NCBI RefSeq assembly: GCF_001552155.1
Contig: NZ_BCQQ01000001.1
Span: 62,001 to 126,000, forward strand
DNA: 64,000 nucleotides
Direction: 5' to 3'
From: Actinomadura formosensis NBRC 14204
Lineage (GTDB): Bacteria > Actinomycetota > Actinomycetes > Streptosporangiales > Streptosporangiaceae
The position numbers and the translations under genes were made by a program. The notes under the pieces were generated by a model. It had not been told where the DNA came from and searched no databases. It saw only the letters and a list, made by a program, of their open reading frames with translations. This document shows, one piece after another, positions 37,816 through 47,669 of this stretch (its first letter is position 1; each line of letters opens with the position of its first letter).

Positions 37816-38169
37816 TCAGGCCGCGACCATGTCGGCGCGGAACTCCCCGGTGATCTCCTCCGGCGTCTCCGGAATGCTCTCGGCGGAAATGCGCTCATGC
37901 TGCGGCGCGCCCGCCATGACGGGCTCGTGCTGCAGCTCGGCGAGGGCCAGCTGATCCGCTACTTCCCTCAGCACGTGCGACAGCGGGACGCCCAGGGCCT
38001 TGCAGATCGAGGACAGCAACTCCGAAGAGGCCTCTTTCTGCCCCCGTTCGACCTCGGAGAGATAGCCGAGTGACACCCGCGCCGCCGCGGACACCTCACG
38101 GAGGGTGCGTCCCTGGCGCAGCCGCAGCTGCCGCAGTACGTCACCGAGCAGCTGGCGAAGCAGGACCAT
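37816..38169 (-). CDS. clgR: ClgR-like Clp gene regulator (XRE family)
   Basis: Activator of clp protease genes in actinobacteria, about 117 residues. The start [55 protein letters not shown] is nearly the diagnostic ClgR helix-turn-helix. ClgR is itself degraded by Clp through C-terminal hydrophobic residues; this protein ends DMVAA, compatible with that. I choose the ATG at 38169, which follows GGGAGGGAG; another in-frame ATG lies at 38199. It sits 111 bases downstream of cinA, an order seen in Streptomyces and mycobacteria. Confidence 0.92.
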   Translation of the reverse strand: MVLLRQLLGDVLRQLRLRQGRTLREVSAAARVSLGYLSEVERGQKEASSELLSSICKALGVPLSHVLREVADQLALAELQHEPVMAGAPQHERISAESIPETPEEITGEFRADMVAA

Positions 38170-38255
38170 CGTCTCGCTCCCTCCCTCAGTTCGGACCATC
38201 TGCCGGTTCCACCGTACCCGCCTTGACGGCGGCCATGGCAGACCGTTGATTTCGT

Positions 38256-38268
38256 GTTCGCTCGGAAC
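38256..38268. promoter_or_regulatory. Palindrome upstream of clgR, candidate ClgR box
   Basis: GTTCGCTCGGAAC is an inverted repeat (GTTC-N5-GAAC) about 90 bases upstream of clgR. It agrees in its left half with the published actinobacterial ClgR motif (GTTCGC-N5-GCG) and misses one base in the right half. Autoregulation is plausible but unproven. Confidence 0.45.
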
Positions 38269-38280
38269 GTAACGCTGTAA

Positions 38281-39576
38281 TCAGTCCAGGTCTTCCCGAT
38301 CTGCCCGAGCCTCCTCGCTCCCGTCCTCGACGTCAAGCCCCATCAGGACGCGTCTTAGCAGCTCAAGGGCGTGCACCACGGTCATCCGGCGGATCACCGC
38401 GCGAATCTCCGGCCCGGCACCGGACACTGGGAGTCGCGGGCTGACCACGGTGCGTGAACCTTTCGGTCCGGCCACAGCAATGTAGACCGTTCCCACCGGG
38501 CGCCCGTCCTGCGTGTCGGGGCCGGCCACGCCCGTCACGGCGAGCCCGTAGGTCGCGCCGACCGCGTCGCGGACGCCCGCGGCCATCGCCGCGGCCACAT
38601 CCGGATGGACCGCCCCGTGCTCGGCGAGCAGATCCGCCGGGACGCCCAGCAACCGCTCCTTCGCCTCCGTCGCGTACGTCACCATGCCGCCCGCGTAGGT
38701 GGCGGACGAACCGGGCATCGCGGTCAGTTCCGCGCCGATGAGCCCGCCGGTCAGCGACTCCGCCGCCGCGACGGTCTCGCCGCGGGCGGCCAGCAGCCGG
38801 TGGACGACCCGGTCCAGCGACTCCTCCTCCGCCCCGTAGACGGCCGAGCCGAGCAGCGACCGGACGCGCGCCTCCACGCCCGCCAGGCGCCCGGCGGCGT
38901 CGGGACCGGCCACGGTGATCCGGATCTTCACCTCCGCCGGGTCGGGCAGGTAGGCGAGCTTCACCCCGTCCATCGCCTCGACCTCGGCGAGCCGGGTCGC
39001 GACGACCGACTCCCACATCCGGGCGGTGCGCAGCGTGCGGCGGGCGACCGCGGGCAGCCCGGCGATCCGGGCGAGCTCCGGCAGCACCACCTCGTCCATG
39101 ATCGTGCGCATCTCGAACGGGACGCCGGGCAGCGCGTAGACGACCCCGCCGGGCAGTTCGACGCGCAGGCCCGGCGCCGAGCCCGCGGAGTTGGCCAGCA
39201 CCCGTGCGCCCTTGGGGACGTCCGCCATGCGCAGCGCCATCGGCTGCAACTCCCGGCCGGCGCGGGCGACCCGCTCGCGCAGCCGCCGCTCCAGGTCCGG
39301 GTCGCGGACGAGGGCGGCGCCCGCCGCCTCGGCCAGCGCGTCCCGGGTCAGGTCGTCGTAGGTGGGGCCGAGACCGCCGGTGGTGATGACCGCGTCGGCA
39401 CGCTCCAGCGCGGTCGTCACGGCCGCGACGATCACCTCCAGTTCGTCGCCGACGACCACGCTGCGGGTGACCTCGACGCCGTGGTCGGCGAGCCGCCGGC
39501 CGAGCCACGCCGCGTTCCCGTTGATCGTGTCGCCGAGGAGCAGCTCGTCCCCGACGGTGAGCAGTTCGACCCGCAT
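38281..39576 (-). CDS. cinA: CinA family protein (competence/damage-inducible; NMN deamidase domain)
   Basis: A 431-residue two-domain protein. The N-terminal molybdopterin-binding-like domain (COG1058) starts VELLTVGDELLLGDTINGNAAWLG and carries ITTGGLGPTYDDLTRD. The C-terminal domain is the nicotinamide-nucleotide amidase fold with AAESLTGGLIGAELTAMPGSSATYAGGMVTYA. Together they are thought to salvage NMN made by NAD-consuming ligases. ATG at 39576, with a GGGGACGCC site. It is 520 bases downstream of pgsA, an unusually long gap for this conserved pair. Confidence 0.95.
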   Translation of the reverse strand: MRVELLTVGDELLLGDTINGNAAWLGRRLADHGVEVTRSVVVGDELEVIVAAVTTALERADAVITTGGLGPTYDDLTRDALAEAAGAALVRDPDLERRLRERVARAGRELQPMALRMADVPKGARVLANSAGSAPGLRVELPGGVVYALPGVPFEMRTIMDEVVLPELARIAGLPAVARRTLRTARMWESVVATRLAEVEAMDGVKLAYLPDPAEVKIRITVAGPDAAGRLAGVEARVRSLLGSAVYGAEEESLDRVVHRLLAARGETVAAAESLTGGLIGAELTAMPGSSATYAGGMVTYATEAKERLLGVPADLLAEHGAVHPDVAAAMAAGVRDAVGATYGLAVTGVAGPDTQDGRPVGTVYIAVAGPKGSRTVVSPRLPVSGAGPEIRAVIRRMTVVHALELLRRVLMGLDVEDGSEEARADREDLD

Positions 39577-40096
39577 GGCGTCCCCATCCTCGGTGATCAC
39601 GGTCCGTCGCGAGCGTCTCGAATCTACCGGCGCCCGCCCGGGACGGCCCCGCCCGCCCGGCGGTTGACCGGGAAAGACGGCCGAATGAGGACGGCGCCGC
39701 CGCGGGCGTGTTCGAACCGGTCCAAGCGGCATATCCCTTTTCCGTCGCGGCGGAAAAGACACGGCGCGCTTTTGTTCCCGCGGACGGGACCCTGCCCGTC
39801 ACCGTGCGCGGACGGCCCACGAGGACGGACGCGCATCGTCGCCGCACGTCATCGGCCGTGAACCCGACAGAACCGGGAAGCGCAGGTCACAATGTGAGTC
39901 AAAACTCATCGGCCCGATTCGTCTGTTCGGGCGCGGACAGGGATAATCGAATAGCGTGGCGCCAGCGCAACGGGGCCGCGGGGCCACGACCGGGGTGGGC
40001 GTGGCCTCGCGGTCTCCCGCGCGCGTCACGGCCGACTTCCAAGCCGACGAACCGGTGTCAGGTATCACCGCCTTTCCCGGCGGCCCGCGGGGCGGG
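39577..40096. other. Intergenic region between pgsA and cinA
   Basis: About 520 bases with no recognisable gene. It holds TGAGT-N4-ACTCA at 39895-39908 and a near-consensus -10 (GATAAT, 39942-39947) pointing towards pgsA in the antisense direction. The overlapping open frames on both strands lack family features. Confidence 0.45.
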
Positions 40097-40687
40097 TCAG
40101 GACTCGCCGGGCGCGCGGCGCATCCGCCACGCCCGGACGACGTAGTCCACGCCGGTGACGACGGTGACGACGAGCGCGGCGCCCATCGTGATCCAGCGCA
40201 GATAGTCCAGCGGGCCGGGCAGGATGTAGAAGCCGATGGCGATGACCTGGAGCATCGTCTTCAGCTTCCCGCCCTTGCTGGCCGGGATCACACCGCGCCG
40301 GATGACGACGAAGCGCAGCACCGTGATGCCGACCTCACGGACCATGATGGCGATCGTCACCCACCACCACAGCTCCCCCATCACCGACAGGCTGACCAGC
40401 GCGGCCCCGGTGAGCGCCTTGTCGGCGATCGGGTCGGCGATCTTGCCGAAGTCGGTGACCAGGCCGCGCGCGCGGGCGAGGTCACCGTCGATCTTGTCGG
40501 TGATCGAGGCGACGGCGAACACCGCGAACGCGGCGAGCCGCCAGCCGGTGCCGTCCAGGAACAGCAGCCACACGAAGATCGGGACCAGCGCGATCCGGAG
40601 CATGGTCAGCGCGTTGGCGATGTTCCACACGCCGGCCGGCGGCGGGGCCGGCGAGCCCGCGACCGGATCCGTCGAGTCCGCGATCAT
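40097..40687 (-). CDS. pgsA: CDP-diacylglycerol-glycerol-3-phosphate 3-phosphatidyltransferase
   Basis: Membrane enzyme of 196 residues that makes phosphatidylglycerol phosphate, or a related actinobacterial phospholipid. The CDP-alcohol phosphotransferase motif DGx2ARx8Gx3Dx3D is complete in [20 protein letters not shown] plus the following IAD. Several hydrophobic segments flank it (for example [18 protein letters not shown]). The start overlaps the rimO stop as ATGA, so the two are coupled. Confidence 0.94.
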   Translation of the reverse strand: MIADSTDPVAGSPAPPPAGVWNIANALTMLRIALVPIFVWLLFLDGTGWRLAAFAVFAVASITDKIDGDLARARGLVTDFGKIADPIADKALTGAALVSLSVMGELWWWVTIAIMVREVGITVLRFVVIRRGVIPASKGGKLKTMLQVIAIGFYILPGPLDYLRWITMGAALVVTVVTGVDYVVRAWRMRRAPGES

Positions 40688-42144
40688 GGCACCTCCGCGA
40701 TGAGGTCCACGCCGTCGCTGCCGACGACGCGGGCCTCGACGATCTCGCCGGGCGCCAGGCCCTCGCCGCGGACGAGGACCGTCCCGTCCACCTCGGGCGC
40801 CTGGTGCTCCGCACGGCCCTCGAAACCGCCGTTCTCCGCCTCCTCCTCCAGCAGCACGCGGACGCGCGAGCCGATGCGGTCCTCGGCCCGCTGGGAGGTC
40901 AGCTCGTCCGCCAGCTCCGACAGCTCCGCGACGCGGCGGGCGACCTCGGCCGGGTCGAGCTTGCCGTCCAGATCCGCGGCCTCCGTACCGTCCTCGTCGG
41001 AGTAGCCGAACACCCCGATCGCGTCCAGCCGCGCGGCCGACAGGAACTCCACCAGCTCCTCGAAGTCGTCCTCGCTCTCGCCGGGGAAGCCGACGATGAA
41101 GTTGGACCGCACGCCCGCGTCCGGCGCCAGCGCGCGGATCTGGCCGAGCAGCCCGAGGAACCGCTCCCGGTCGCCGAACCGGCGCATCGAACGCAGCACC
41201 GGGCCGCTCGCGTGCTGGAACGACATGTCGAAGTACGGCGCGACGCCGGGCGTGCCGCAGATCGCCTCGATGAGCCCCGGGCGGGTCTCGGCGGGCTGCA
41301 GGTAGCTGACCCGGACGCGCTCGATCCCGTCCACGGCGGCGAGGTCCGGCAGCAGCTTCTCCAGCGCGCGCAGGTCACCGAGGTCCTTGCCGTAGGACGT
41401 CGAGTTCTCGCTGACGAGCACCAGCTCGCGGACGCCGTGCCCGGCGAGCCAGCGCGCCTCCTCCACCACCTCCGCCGGCCGGCGCGACACGTACGCGCCG
41501 CGGAACGCGGGGATCGCGCAGAACGTGCAGCGCCGGTCGCAGCCGGACGCCAGCTTCAGCGGCGCCACCGGCCCGCCGCCGAGCCGCCGCCGCAGCACCC
41601 GCGGGCCGGACGCCGGCGCCACCCCGTCCGGCAGGTCCTCCGCCCCGCCGTGCCCGGGGACCGCCACGGGCGACGCCTGCGGCGTGCGCGGGGACGGCCC
41701 CTCGGCGGGCGAGCGCACGAACCGGGGACGCTCGACCGGGCTGATCGGCAGCAGCGTGCGGCGGTCGCGCGGGGTGTGCGCGTCATGCCGGCGGCCCGCC
41801 ATGACGTCGTCCAGCCGCTCCCCGATCGCGGTGTAGTCGTCGAAGCCGAGCACGGCGTCGGCCTCCGGCAGCGCCTCCGCCAGCTCCCTGCCGTACCGCT
41901 CGGCCATGCAGCCGGCCGCCACGACCTTGGCGCCCGAGTCGTGCGCGGCCAGCAGCGTGTCGATGGAGTCCTTCTTGGCGGCCTCGATGAACCCGCAGGT
42001 GTTGACGACCACCACGTCGGCGCCGTCCGCGCCGTCCGCCAGGTCCCAGCCCGCGTCCTCGATGCGCGCGGCGAGCTCCTCGGAATCGACCTCGTTGCGG
42101 GCGCAGCCGAGCGTGATGAGCGAGACCTTGCGGCGAGTGGACAT
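40684..42144 (-). CDS. rimO: Ribosomal protein S12 methylthiotransferase
   Basis: Radical-SAM enzyme that methylthiolates an aspartate of ribosomal protein S12, 486 residues. The N-terminal domain has [29 protein letters not shown] and AAGCMAERY; the radical-SAM cysteines are in [16 protein letters not shown]. The variant CARN and [12 protein letters not shown] distinguish RimO from MiaB. A proline-rich insert of about 60 residues sits before the radical-SAM core (about residues 115-180). TRAM domain at the end. ATG at 42144. Followed by pgsA with a four-base overlap. Confidence 0.96.
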   Translation of the reverse strand: MSTRRKVSLITLGCARNEVDSEELAARIEDAGWDLADGADGADVVVVNTCGFIEAAKKDSIDTLLAAHDSGAKVVAAGCMAERYGRELAEALPEADAVLGFDDYTAIGERLDDVMAGRRHDAHTPRDRRTLLPISPVERPRFVRSPAEGPSPRTPQASPVAVPGHGGAEDLPDGVAPASGPRVLRRRLGGGPVAPLKLASGCDRRCTFCAIPAFRGAYVSRRPAEVVEEARWLAGHGVRELVLVSENSTSYGKDLGDLRALEKLLPDLAAVDGIERVRVSYLQPAETRPGLIEAICGTPGVAPYFDMSFQHASGPVLRSMRRFGDRERFLGLLGQIRALAPDAGVRSNFIVGFPGESEDDFEELVEFLSAARLDAIGVFGYSDEDGTEAADLDGKLDPAEVARRVAELSELADELTSQRAEDRIGSRVRVLLEEEAENGGFEGRAEHQAPEVDGTVLVRGEGLAPGEIVEARVVGSDGVDLIAEVP

Positions 42145-42201
42145 GCCCCTAAAGGTAATGGGCTCCGGCACCCCGCCGTACCAGCGACCCCTGCCCCCGG
42201 C

Positions 42202-42942
42202 TCAAGCGGATTCGGGGTCGTTGCGGTCGAAGCTCAGCCGCTGGACGCCCTTGCCCTTGCCGGGCGAGCCGAGGTCCTTGCCGTTGACGGTCAGGTTGAC
42301 GCTGCCCCCGACACCGATCACCAGCTTGACCTTCTTCTTGGCGGTGAAGTCCTTCTCGTCGCCCTTGTGCAGCGTGCCGCTGAACAGCGTCCTGCCCTTG
42401 TCACCGATGACGTTCACCCACGTCGTGCGCTTCGCCTCGACCCGCACCTCGACCTTCGTGCGCGGCGCCTCGGCGATCGGGGCGCTGCTCTTCGGCGGCG
42501 TGGACGGCGACGGCGCGGGCGTCCCGGCGACCTGCTGGGCGGTGCGCCGCTCGCCGCCGCGGTCATGCCCCACCACCTGGACGATCCCGTAGATGACGAC
42601 GAGAGCGAGCGCCAGCGCCATCGCGGCGCTCCAGTTCGGCGCCTTGCGCTCGCGGAACGCGAGGGGCTGCTCGGGTTCGAACGCCGACATCGCCGAGACC
42701 GGCTGCGGGGCGCCGCCGTGAGCGGCGTCGAACTCGGCGACCAGCGGCTCGGGGTCGATGCCGATGACCCGCGAAATGCTGCGGATGTGGCCGCGCGCGT
42801 AGAAGTTGCCGCCGCAGGCGGAGAAATCGTCGGCCTCGATGCCGCGGATCACGGTCTCGCGGATCCGCGTCTGGAGACTCACCTGTGTCATCGAGAGACC
42901 GGCCCGCTGACGCTCCTCCGCCAAGGTCTCACCGATGCTCAC
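42202..42942 (-). CDS. RodZ-like helix-turn-helix membrane protein
   Basis: A 246-residue protein: an N-terminal HTH_25 domain (IGETLAEERQRAGLSMTQVSLQTRIRETVIRGIE), one membrane helix (about 111-125, MALALALVVIYGIVQVV), a Pro/Ser linker and a C-terminal DUF4115 beta domain (VEVRVEAKRTTWVNVIGDKGRTLFSGTL). This is the layout of RodZ, which links MreB to the cell wall; in actinobacteria lacking a rod-type MreB complex its role is unclear. GTG start after GGAGG. It lies between ftsK and rimO, a conserved position. Confidence 0.9.
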   Translation of the reverse strand: MSIGETLAEERQRAGLSMTQVSLQTRIRETVIRGIEADDFSACGGNFYARGHIRSISRVIGIDPEPLVAEFDAAHGGAPQPVSAMSAFEPEQPLAFRERKAPNWSAAMALALALVVIYGIVQVVGHDRGGERRTAQQVAGTPAPSPSTPPKSSAPIAEAPRTKVEVRVEAKRTTWVNVIGDKGRTLFSGTLHKGDEKDFTAKKKVKLVIGVGGSVNLTVNGKDLGSPGKGKGVQRLSFDRNDPESA

Positions 42943-43100
42943 CTCGGGCCTCCTTCGAGGGCGCTCGCGGCCGATTCCGCGTTACTGCGGCACCAGTCTA
43001 GGAACGGCAATGCCCGCTGGGCGACTGACAACACGTTCGAAACAGGGCAAGATTTCGCATCATTCCGCAATGCGCCGTCCGGGTCCGGGTCCGCCGCCGC

Positions 43101-45716
43101 TCAGCCGCCACCGCGCAGCTCCGCGAGCACCCCGGGAAGATCATCCGGCTTGACCAGGACGTCCCGGGCCTTGGATCCCTCGCTCGGCCCGACGATGTCG
43201 CGGCTCTCCATCAGGTCCATCAGCCGCCCGGCCTTGGCGAACCCGACACGGAGCTTGCGCTGCAGCATCGACGTCGATCCGAACTGGGTCGACACCACCA
43301 GCTCGATCGCCTGGACGAGCAGGTCCAGGTCGTCGCCGATCTCCTCGTCGATCTCCTTCTTCGGCTTGCTCGACTCGGCGACGTCGTCCCGGTAGTCCGC
43401 CTCCATCTGCTTCTTGCAGTGGTCGACGATCCCGTGGATCTCCTTCTCCGCCACGTAGGCGTTCTGGATGCGCATCGGCTTGCTCGCGCCCATCGGCAGG
43501 AACAGCGCGTCGCCCTGCCCGACCAGCTTCTCCGCACCCGGCTGGTCAAGGATGACGCGGCTGTCGGACAGCGACGACGTCGCGAACGCCAGCCGGGAGG
43601 GGACGTTCGCCTTGATGAGCCCGGTGACGACGTCCACCGACGGCCGCTGCGTCGCCAGGACGAGGTGGATGCCGGCGGCGCGGGCGAGCTGGGTGATGCG
43701 GACGACCGAGTCCTCCACGTCGCGGGGCGCGACCATCATCAGGTCGGCCAGCTCGTCCACGATGACCAGCATGTACGGGTACGGCGTGTAGACGCGCTCG
43801 CTGCCGGGCGGCGGCTTGAGCTTGCCCGCCTTCACCGCCTTGTTGAAGTCGTCGATGTGCCGGTACCCGGACGCGGCGAGGTCGTCGTAGCGGCGGTCCA
43901 TCTCCCCGACGACCCATTCCAGGGCCTCGGCCGCCTTCTTCGGGCTGGTGATGATCGGCGTGATCAGGTGGGGGATGCCCTGGTACATCGTCAGCTCGAC
44001 CCGCTTGGGGTCGACCAGGATCATCCGCACCTCGTCGGGCGTGGCGCGCATCAGGATCGAGGTGATGAGCCCGTTGATGCACGTCGACTTGCCCGCGCCG
44101 GTGGCGCCCGCGATGAGGATGTGCGGCATCTTCGCCAGGTTCGCCACGACCGTGCGTCCCTCGACGTCCTTGCCGAGCCCGACGATCATCGGGTGGTGCT
44201 CGTTGGTCGCGGCGGGCGAGCGCAGCACGTCGCCGAGGCTGACGATGTCCTTGTCGGTGTTCGGGATCTCCACCCCGATCGCGGACTTACCGGGGATCGG
44301 GGAGATGATGCGCACGTCGGCGCTCTTCACCGCGTAGGCGATGTTCTTGGTCAGCGCGGTGACCTTCTCGACCTTCACCGCCGGGCCCAGCTCGATCTCG
44401 TAGCGGGTGATCGTCGGGCCGCGGGTGAACCCGGTGACCTGGGCGTCGATGTCGAACTGCTCCAGCACGCCGGTGAGCGCGTTCACCACCGTGTCGTTGG
44501 CCTTCGTCCGCGGCTTGGACACGCTGCCGGGACGCAGCTCGGACGGGTCGGGCAGCACGTAGATCTCGCCGGACGACGACAGCGGCAGCTGCTCGGACCG
44601 GCGCGGCGCCGGCGTCGGGTCGCGCACCTCGGGAGACTCGGGAGGCTCGGCCTCGGCCATGGACTCGCCGGCGACGTGCCGGTCCATCGGCTCGTCGTCG
44701 ACGGGCGGCGCGGGCGGCGGGACGTCCGCGCCGAACGGGTCGGGGTCGAACAGCTCGTCGGCGAGGTCGCGCTTCGGGCGGGCGGCCTTCTTCGGCTCCT
44801 CCTCCAGCAGCGGCGTGTCGTAGGGCCGGGAGTGCTCGCCGACCTCCAGCTCGTCCTCGCCGTCCTCGGGCTTCTTCTTGCGGCGCCGCTTCTTCGGCGC
44901 GTCCTCGTCCTCGCCCTCGGCGGCGGACGGGGGTTCCGGGCGGCTCTGCAGCGTCGCCATCGCCCACAGGTCGGCGATCCGCTCGGGAACCTTCGCGATC
45001 GGTGTCGCGGTGACGACCAGCAGCCCGAACCCGGACAGGAGCAGCAGCAGCGGGACGGCGACCCAGCCGCTCAGCGCCGTTTCGAGCGGGGCCGACACGA
45101 GCCAGCCGAGCACGCCGCCGGACTCGCGGACGCCGTCCATGTCCTTGGCCGGGGACGGGACGCCCGCGGCGATGTGCAGGATGCCGAGCACGCCGGCGCC
45201 GAGCGCGGTGACGCCGATGACGACGCGGCCGGTGTCCTCGTGGTGCTCGGGGTGGCGCAGCGTACGCCACGCGAGCAGCGCCAGCAGGACCGGCAGTGCC
45301 ATCGCCATGATGCCGAGACCGCCGCGCACGACCTTCTCCAGCGCGACCGTGACGACGCCGTCGGGCCGGAACCAGGTCACCGAGGCCAGCACGATGGAGG
45401 AGCCGAGCAGGGCCAGCCCGAGCCCGTCCCGCCGGTGCTCGGGGTCGAGGCTGCGGGCGCCGTGCCCGTAGGCGCGGAAGACCGACCCGACCGCGACGGC
45501 CGCGAGCAGGTACAGCTTGAACAGGAGCTTGAAGAACCCGAGGACCGCCTGCGAGGCCGGATCGGGCTTTTGCGGGGGACGCCCCCGTCCCGAACCGCGG
45601 CCGCCCCTGGCGGGGCCGCTCGGCCGCTTGCGAGGGGAGGAACCCGCGGACCTGCGGGCCGCACCGCCCCTCGCACCCGAAGAGGTCCGCGTTCCCCCAG
45701 ACGCACGTGCGGCCAT
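43101..45716 (-). CDS. ftsK: DNA translocase FtsK/SpoIIIE
   Basis: Septal DNA pump of 871 residues. A basic N terminus precedes about four to five membrane helices (within residues 50-290), followed by an acidic/proline linker (about 300-440). The motor domain has Walker A in AGATGAGKSTCING and Walker B in MLVIVDELADLMMV; a gamma winged helix closes the protein (STSMLQRKLRVGFAKAGRLMDLME). ATG at 45716 after GGAGG. Only about 25 bases upstream begins a TnpB remnant, so the ftsK promoter must lie in or beyond it. Confidence 0.96.
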   Translation of the reverse strand: MAARASGGTRTSSGARGGAARRSAGSSPRKRPSGPARGGRGSGRGRPPQKPDPASQAVLGFFKLLFKLYLLAAVAVGSVFRAYGHGARSLDPEHRRDGLGLALLGSSIVLASVTWFRPDGVVTVALEKVVRGGLGIMAMALPVLLALLAWRTLRHPEHHEDTGRVVIGVTALGAGVLGILHIAAGVPSPAKDMDGVRESGGVLGWLVSAPLETALSGWVAVPLLLLLSGFGLLVVTATPIAKVPERIADLWAMATLQSRPEPPSAAEGEDEDAPKKRRRKKKPEDGEDELEVGEHSRPYDTPLLEEEPKKAARPKRDLADELFDPDPFGADVPPPAPPVDDEPMDRHVAGESMAEAEPPESPEVRDPTPAPRRSEQLPLSSSGEIYVLPDPSELRPGSVSKPRTKANDTVVNALTGVLEQFDIDAQVTGFTRGPTITRYEIELGPAVKVEKVTALTKNIAYAVKSADVRIISPIPGKSAIGVEIPNTDKDIVSLGDVLRSPAATNEHHPMIVGLGKDVEGRTVVANLAKMPHILIAGATGAGKSTCINGLITSILMRATPDEVRMILVDPKRVELTMYQGIPHLITPIITSPKKAAEALEWVVGEMDRRYDDLAASGYRHIDDFNKAVKAGKLKPPPGSERVYTPYPYMLVIVDELADLMMVAPRDVEDSVVRITQLARAAGIHLVLATQRPSVDVVTGLIKANVPSRLAFATSSLSDSRVILDQPGAEKLVGQGDALFLPMGASKPMRIQNAYVAEKEIHGIVDHCKKQMEADYRDDVAESSKPKKEIDEEIGDDLDLLVQAIELVVSTQFGSTSMLQRKLRVGFAKAGRLMDLMESRDIVGPSEGSKARDVLVKPDDLPGVLAELRGGG

Positions 45717-45739
45717 TATCTCGAACCTCCGAGGAGCCC

Positions 45740-45915
45740 TCGTATGGTAGCTTGTGGCGCACTCTGGCCGCCGGGCTGGCGGTGTCGGCCTGTGGAGCCG
45801 GTGTAAGACCTCAACGGGAACCCTCCCGGACGGGGCGGTCGGCTGCGAAGCAGGAAACCTCACGACGCGAGCCGTGGGAATCCTCCTCCCTTATGAGGGG
45901 ATGAAGTCAAGAGAG
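45740..45915 (+). mobile_element. Decayed 3' end of an IS200/IS605-type TnpB gene
   Basis: The plus-strand frame ending at 45904 reads LAVSACGAGVRPQRE and then RSAAKQETSRREPWESSS, the stereotyped C-terminal tail of actinobacterial TnpB (OrfB) proteins after the catalytic core. The following CCTCCTCCCTTATGAGGGGATGAAGTCAA-like stretch (about 45880-45910) resembles the hairpin and right end of these elements. The nuclease core, TnpA and left end are missing. The left boundary is approximate. Confidence 0.7.
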
Positions 45916-45983
45916 TAACCAAGGCCGAAGAAAATTGCCTGGGTATGGTGGACGGGCGCGTCGCCACGCGCCCGTCCGCCCCA

Positions 45984-47669
45984 TCAGACCTCGACGATCA
46001 CCGGGACGATCATCGGGCGGCGCCGGTAGCTGTCGCTCACCCACTTGCCGACGGTGCGCCGGATGAGCTGGCTCATCTGGTGCGGGTCGTTGACGCCGTT
46101 GCCGGCGGCGTCCCGTAGCACGTCCTCGATCCGCGCGATGACCTCGTCGAAGTCCTCGTTGACGATGCCGGCGCCGCGGGCGTGCACCTCCGGCCCGGCG
46201 ACGAGCTTGCCGGACGTCGAGTCGATGCCGACGACGATGGAGACGAAGCCCTCCTCGCCGAGGATGCGCCGGTCCTTCAGCGAGGTCTCGGTGACCTCCC
46301 CGACCGACAGCCCGTCCACGTACACGTAGCCGGCGGGGATGGCGCCGGCGATGCGGGCGCGCCCGTCCACGAGGTCCACGACGACGCCGTCCTCGGCGAT
46401 GACGATGCCGTCGTCGGGGACGCCGGTGAGCGCGGCGAGCTTGGCATGCGCGCGCAGGTGCCGCCACTCCCCGTGGATGGGCATGAAGTTGGCCGGTTTC
46501 GTCACGTTCAGCACGTACAGCAGTTCGCCCGCCGACGCGTGCCCGGACACGTGCACGAGCGCGTTGCCCTTGTGGACGATGCGGGCGCCCCACCGGGTGA
46601 GGCCGTTGATGACGCGGTTGACCGCGTTCTCGTTGCCGGGGATCAGCGAGGACGCCAGCATCACGGTGTCGCCCTCGGTGATGCGGATCGAGTGGTCGCG
46701 GTTCGCCATCCGCGACAGCGCCGACATCGGCTCGCCCTGCGACCCGGTGCACACCAGCACCAGCCGGTCGCCGGGGATGCCGTCCAGCTCCTTCTGCTCG
46801 ACCATGATGCCCTCGGGCACGTCGAGATAGCCGAGCTCGCGCGCGACGCCCATGTTGCGGACCATCGACCGCCCGATGAAGCAGACCTTGCGGCCGTTGG
46901 CGACGGCGGCGTCGAGGACCTGCTGGACGCGGTGGATGTGGGAGGCGAAGCAGGCGACGATGAGCCGCTCCCTGGCGGTGCGGAACACCTCGTCCACGAC
47001 CGGGCCGATGTTGCGCTCGCTGGTGACGAATCCCGGCACCTCGGCGTTGGTCGAGTCGGCCATCAGCAGGTCGATGCCCTCGGCGCCGAGCCGGGCGAAG
47101 CCGGGCAGGTCGGTGAGCCGGCCGTCCAGCGGCAGCTGGTCCATCTTGAAGTCGCCGGTGTTCAGGACGAGACCGGCGGGCGTGCGGATGGCGACGGCGA
47201 GCGCGTCCGGGATGGAGTGGTTGACGGCGAGGAACTCGCAGTCGAACGGCCCGAAGTCGCGCCGCTCGCCCTCCGCGACCACGTCGGTGACCGGCTTGAT
47301 GCGGTGCTCGGTGAGCTTGGCCTCCAGCAGCGCGAGCGTGAGCCTGGAGCCGACGAGGGGGATGTCGCGGCGTTCGCGCAGCAGGTAGGGGACGGCACCG
47401 ATGTGATCTTCGTGACCGTGGGTGAGGATGACCGCCTCGATGTCGTCGAGGCGGTCCCTGATGTATTCGAAATCGGGCAGGATCAGGTCGACGCCGGGCT
47501 GCTCGGTCTCGGGGAACAGCACGCCGCAGTCGACGACGAGCAGGCGTCCGCCGTACTCGAACACCGTCATGTTGCGGCCGATCTCCCCCAGCCCGCCCAG
47601 CGCGACGATGCGCAGACCGCCCTCGGGCGGCGCGGGCGGTTCCGAGAGCTCCGGGTGAGGATGACTCAC
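45984..47669 (-). CDS. rnj: Ribonuclease J
   Basis: Beta-CASP metallo-beta-lactamase ribonuclease with 5'-3' exonuclease and endonuclease activity, 561 residues. The metal site is in LTHGHEDHIGA, followed by ADSTNAEVPGF, CTGSQGEPMSAL and HVSGHASAGEL typical of RNase J. The C-terminal domain ends DSYRRRPMIVPVIVEV. GTG at 47669 overlaps the dapA stop as GTGA, so the two are translated together. The dapA-rnj pair is conserved in actinobacteria. Confidence 0.96.
   Translation of the reverse strand: MSHPHPELSEPPAPPEGGLRIVALGGLGEIGRNMTVFEYGGRLLVVDCGVLFPETEQPGVDLILPDFEYIRDRLDDIEAVILTHGHEDHIGAVPYLLRERRDIPLVGSRLTLALLEAKLTEHRIKPVTDVVAEGERRDFGPFDCEFLAVNHSIPDALAVAIRTPAGLVLNTGDFKMDQLPLDGRLTDLPGFARLGAEGIDLLMADSTNAEVPGFVTSERNIGPVVDEVFRTARERLIVACFASHIHRVQQVLDAAVANGRKVCFIGRSMVRNMGVARELGYLDVPEGIMVEQKELDGIPGDRLVLVCTGSQGEPMSALSRMANRDHSIRITEGDTVMLASSLIPGNENAVNRVINGLTRWGARIVHKGNALVHVSGHASAGELLYVLNVTKPANFMPIHGEWRHLRAHAKLAALTGVPDDGIVIAEDGVVVDLVDGRARIAGAIPAGYVYVDGLSVGEVTETSLKDRRILGEEGFVSIVVGIDSTSGKLVAGPEVHARGAGIVNEDFDEVIARIEDVLRDAAGNGVNDPHQMSQLIRRTVGKWVSDSYRRRPMIVPVIVEV

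Noticed and set aside
40804-43395. Long plus-strand frame opposite rimO and the RodZ-like gene
   Set aside because: It is antisense to two well-supported genes and lacks any domain pattern.
43419-45806. Long plus-strand frame opposite ftsK
   Set aside because: Shadow of ftsK; only the separate frame ending at 45904 has recognisable (TnpB tail) similarity.
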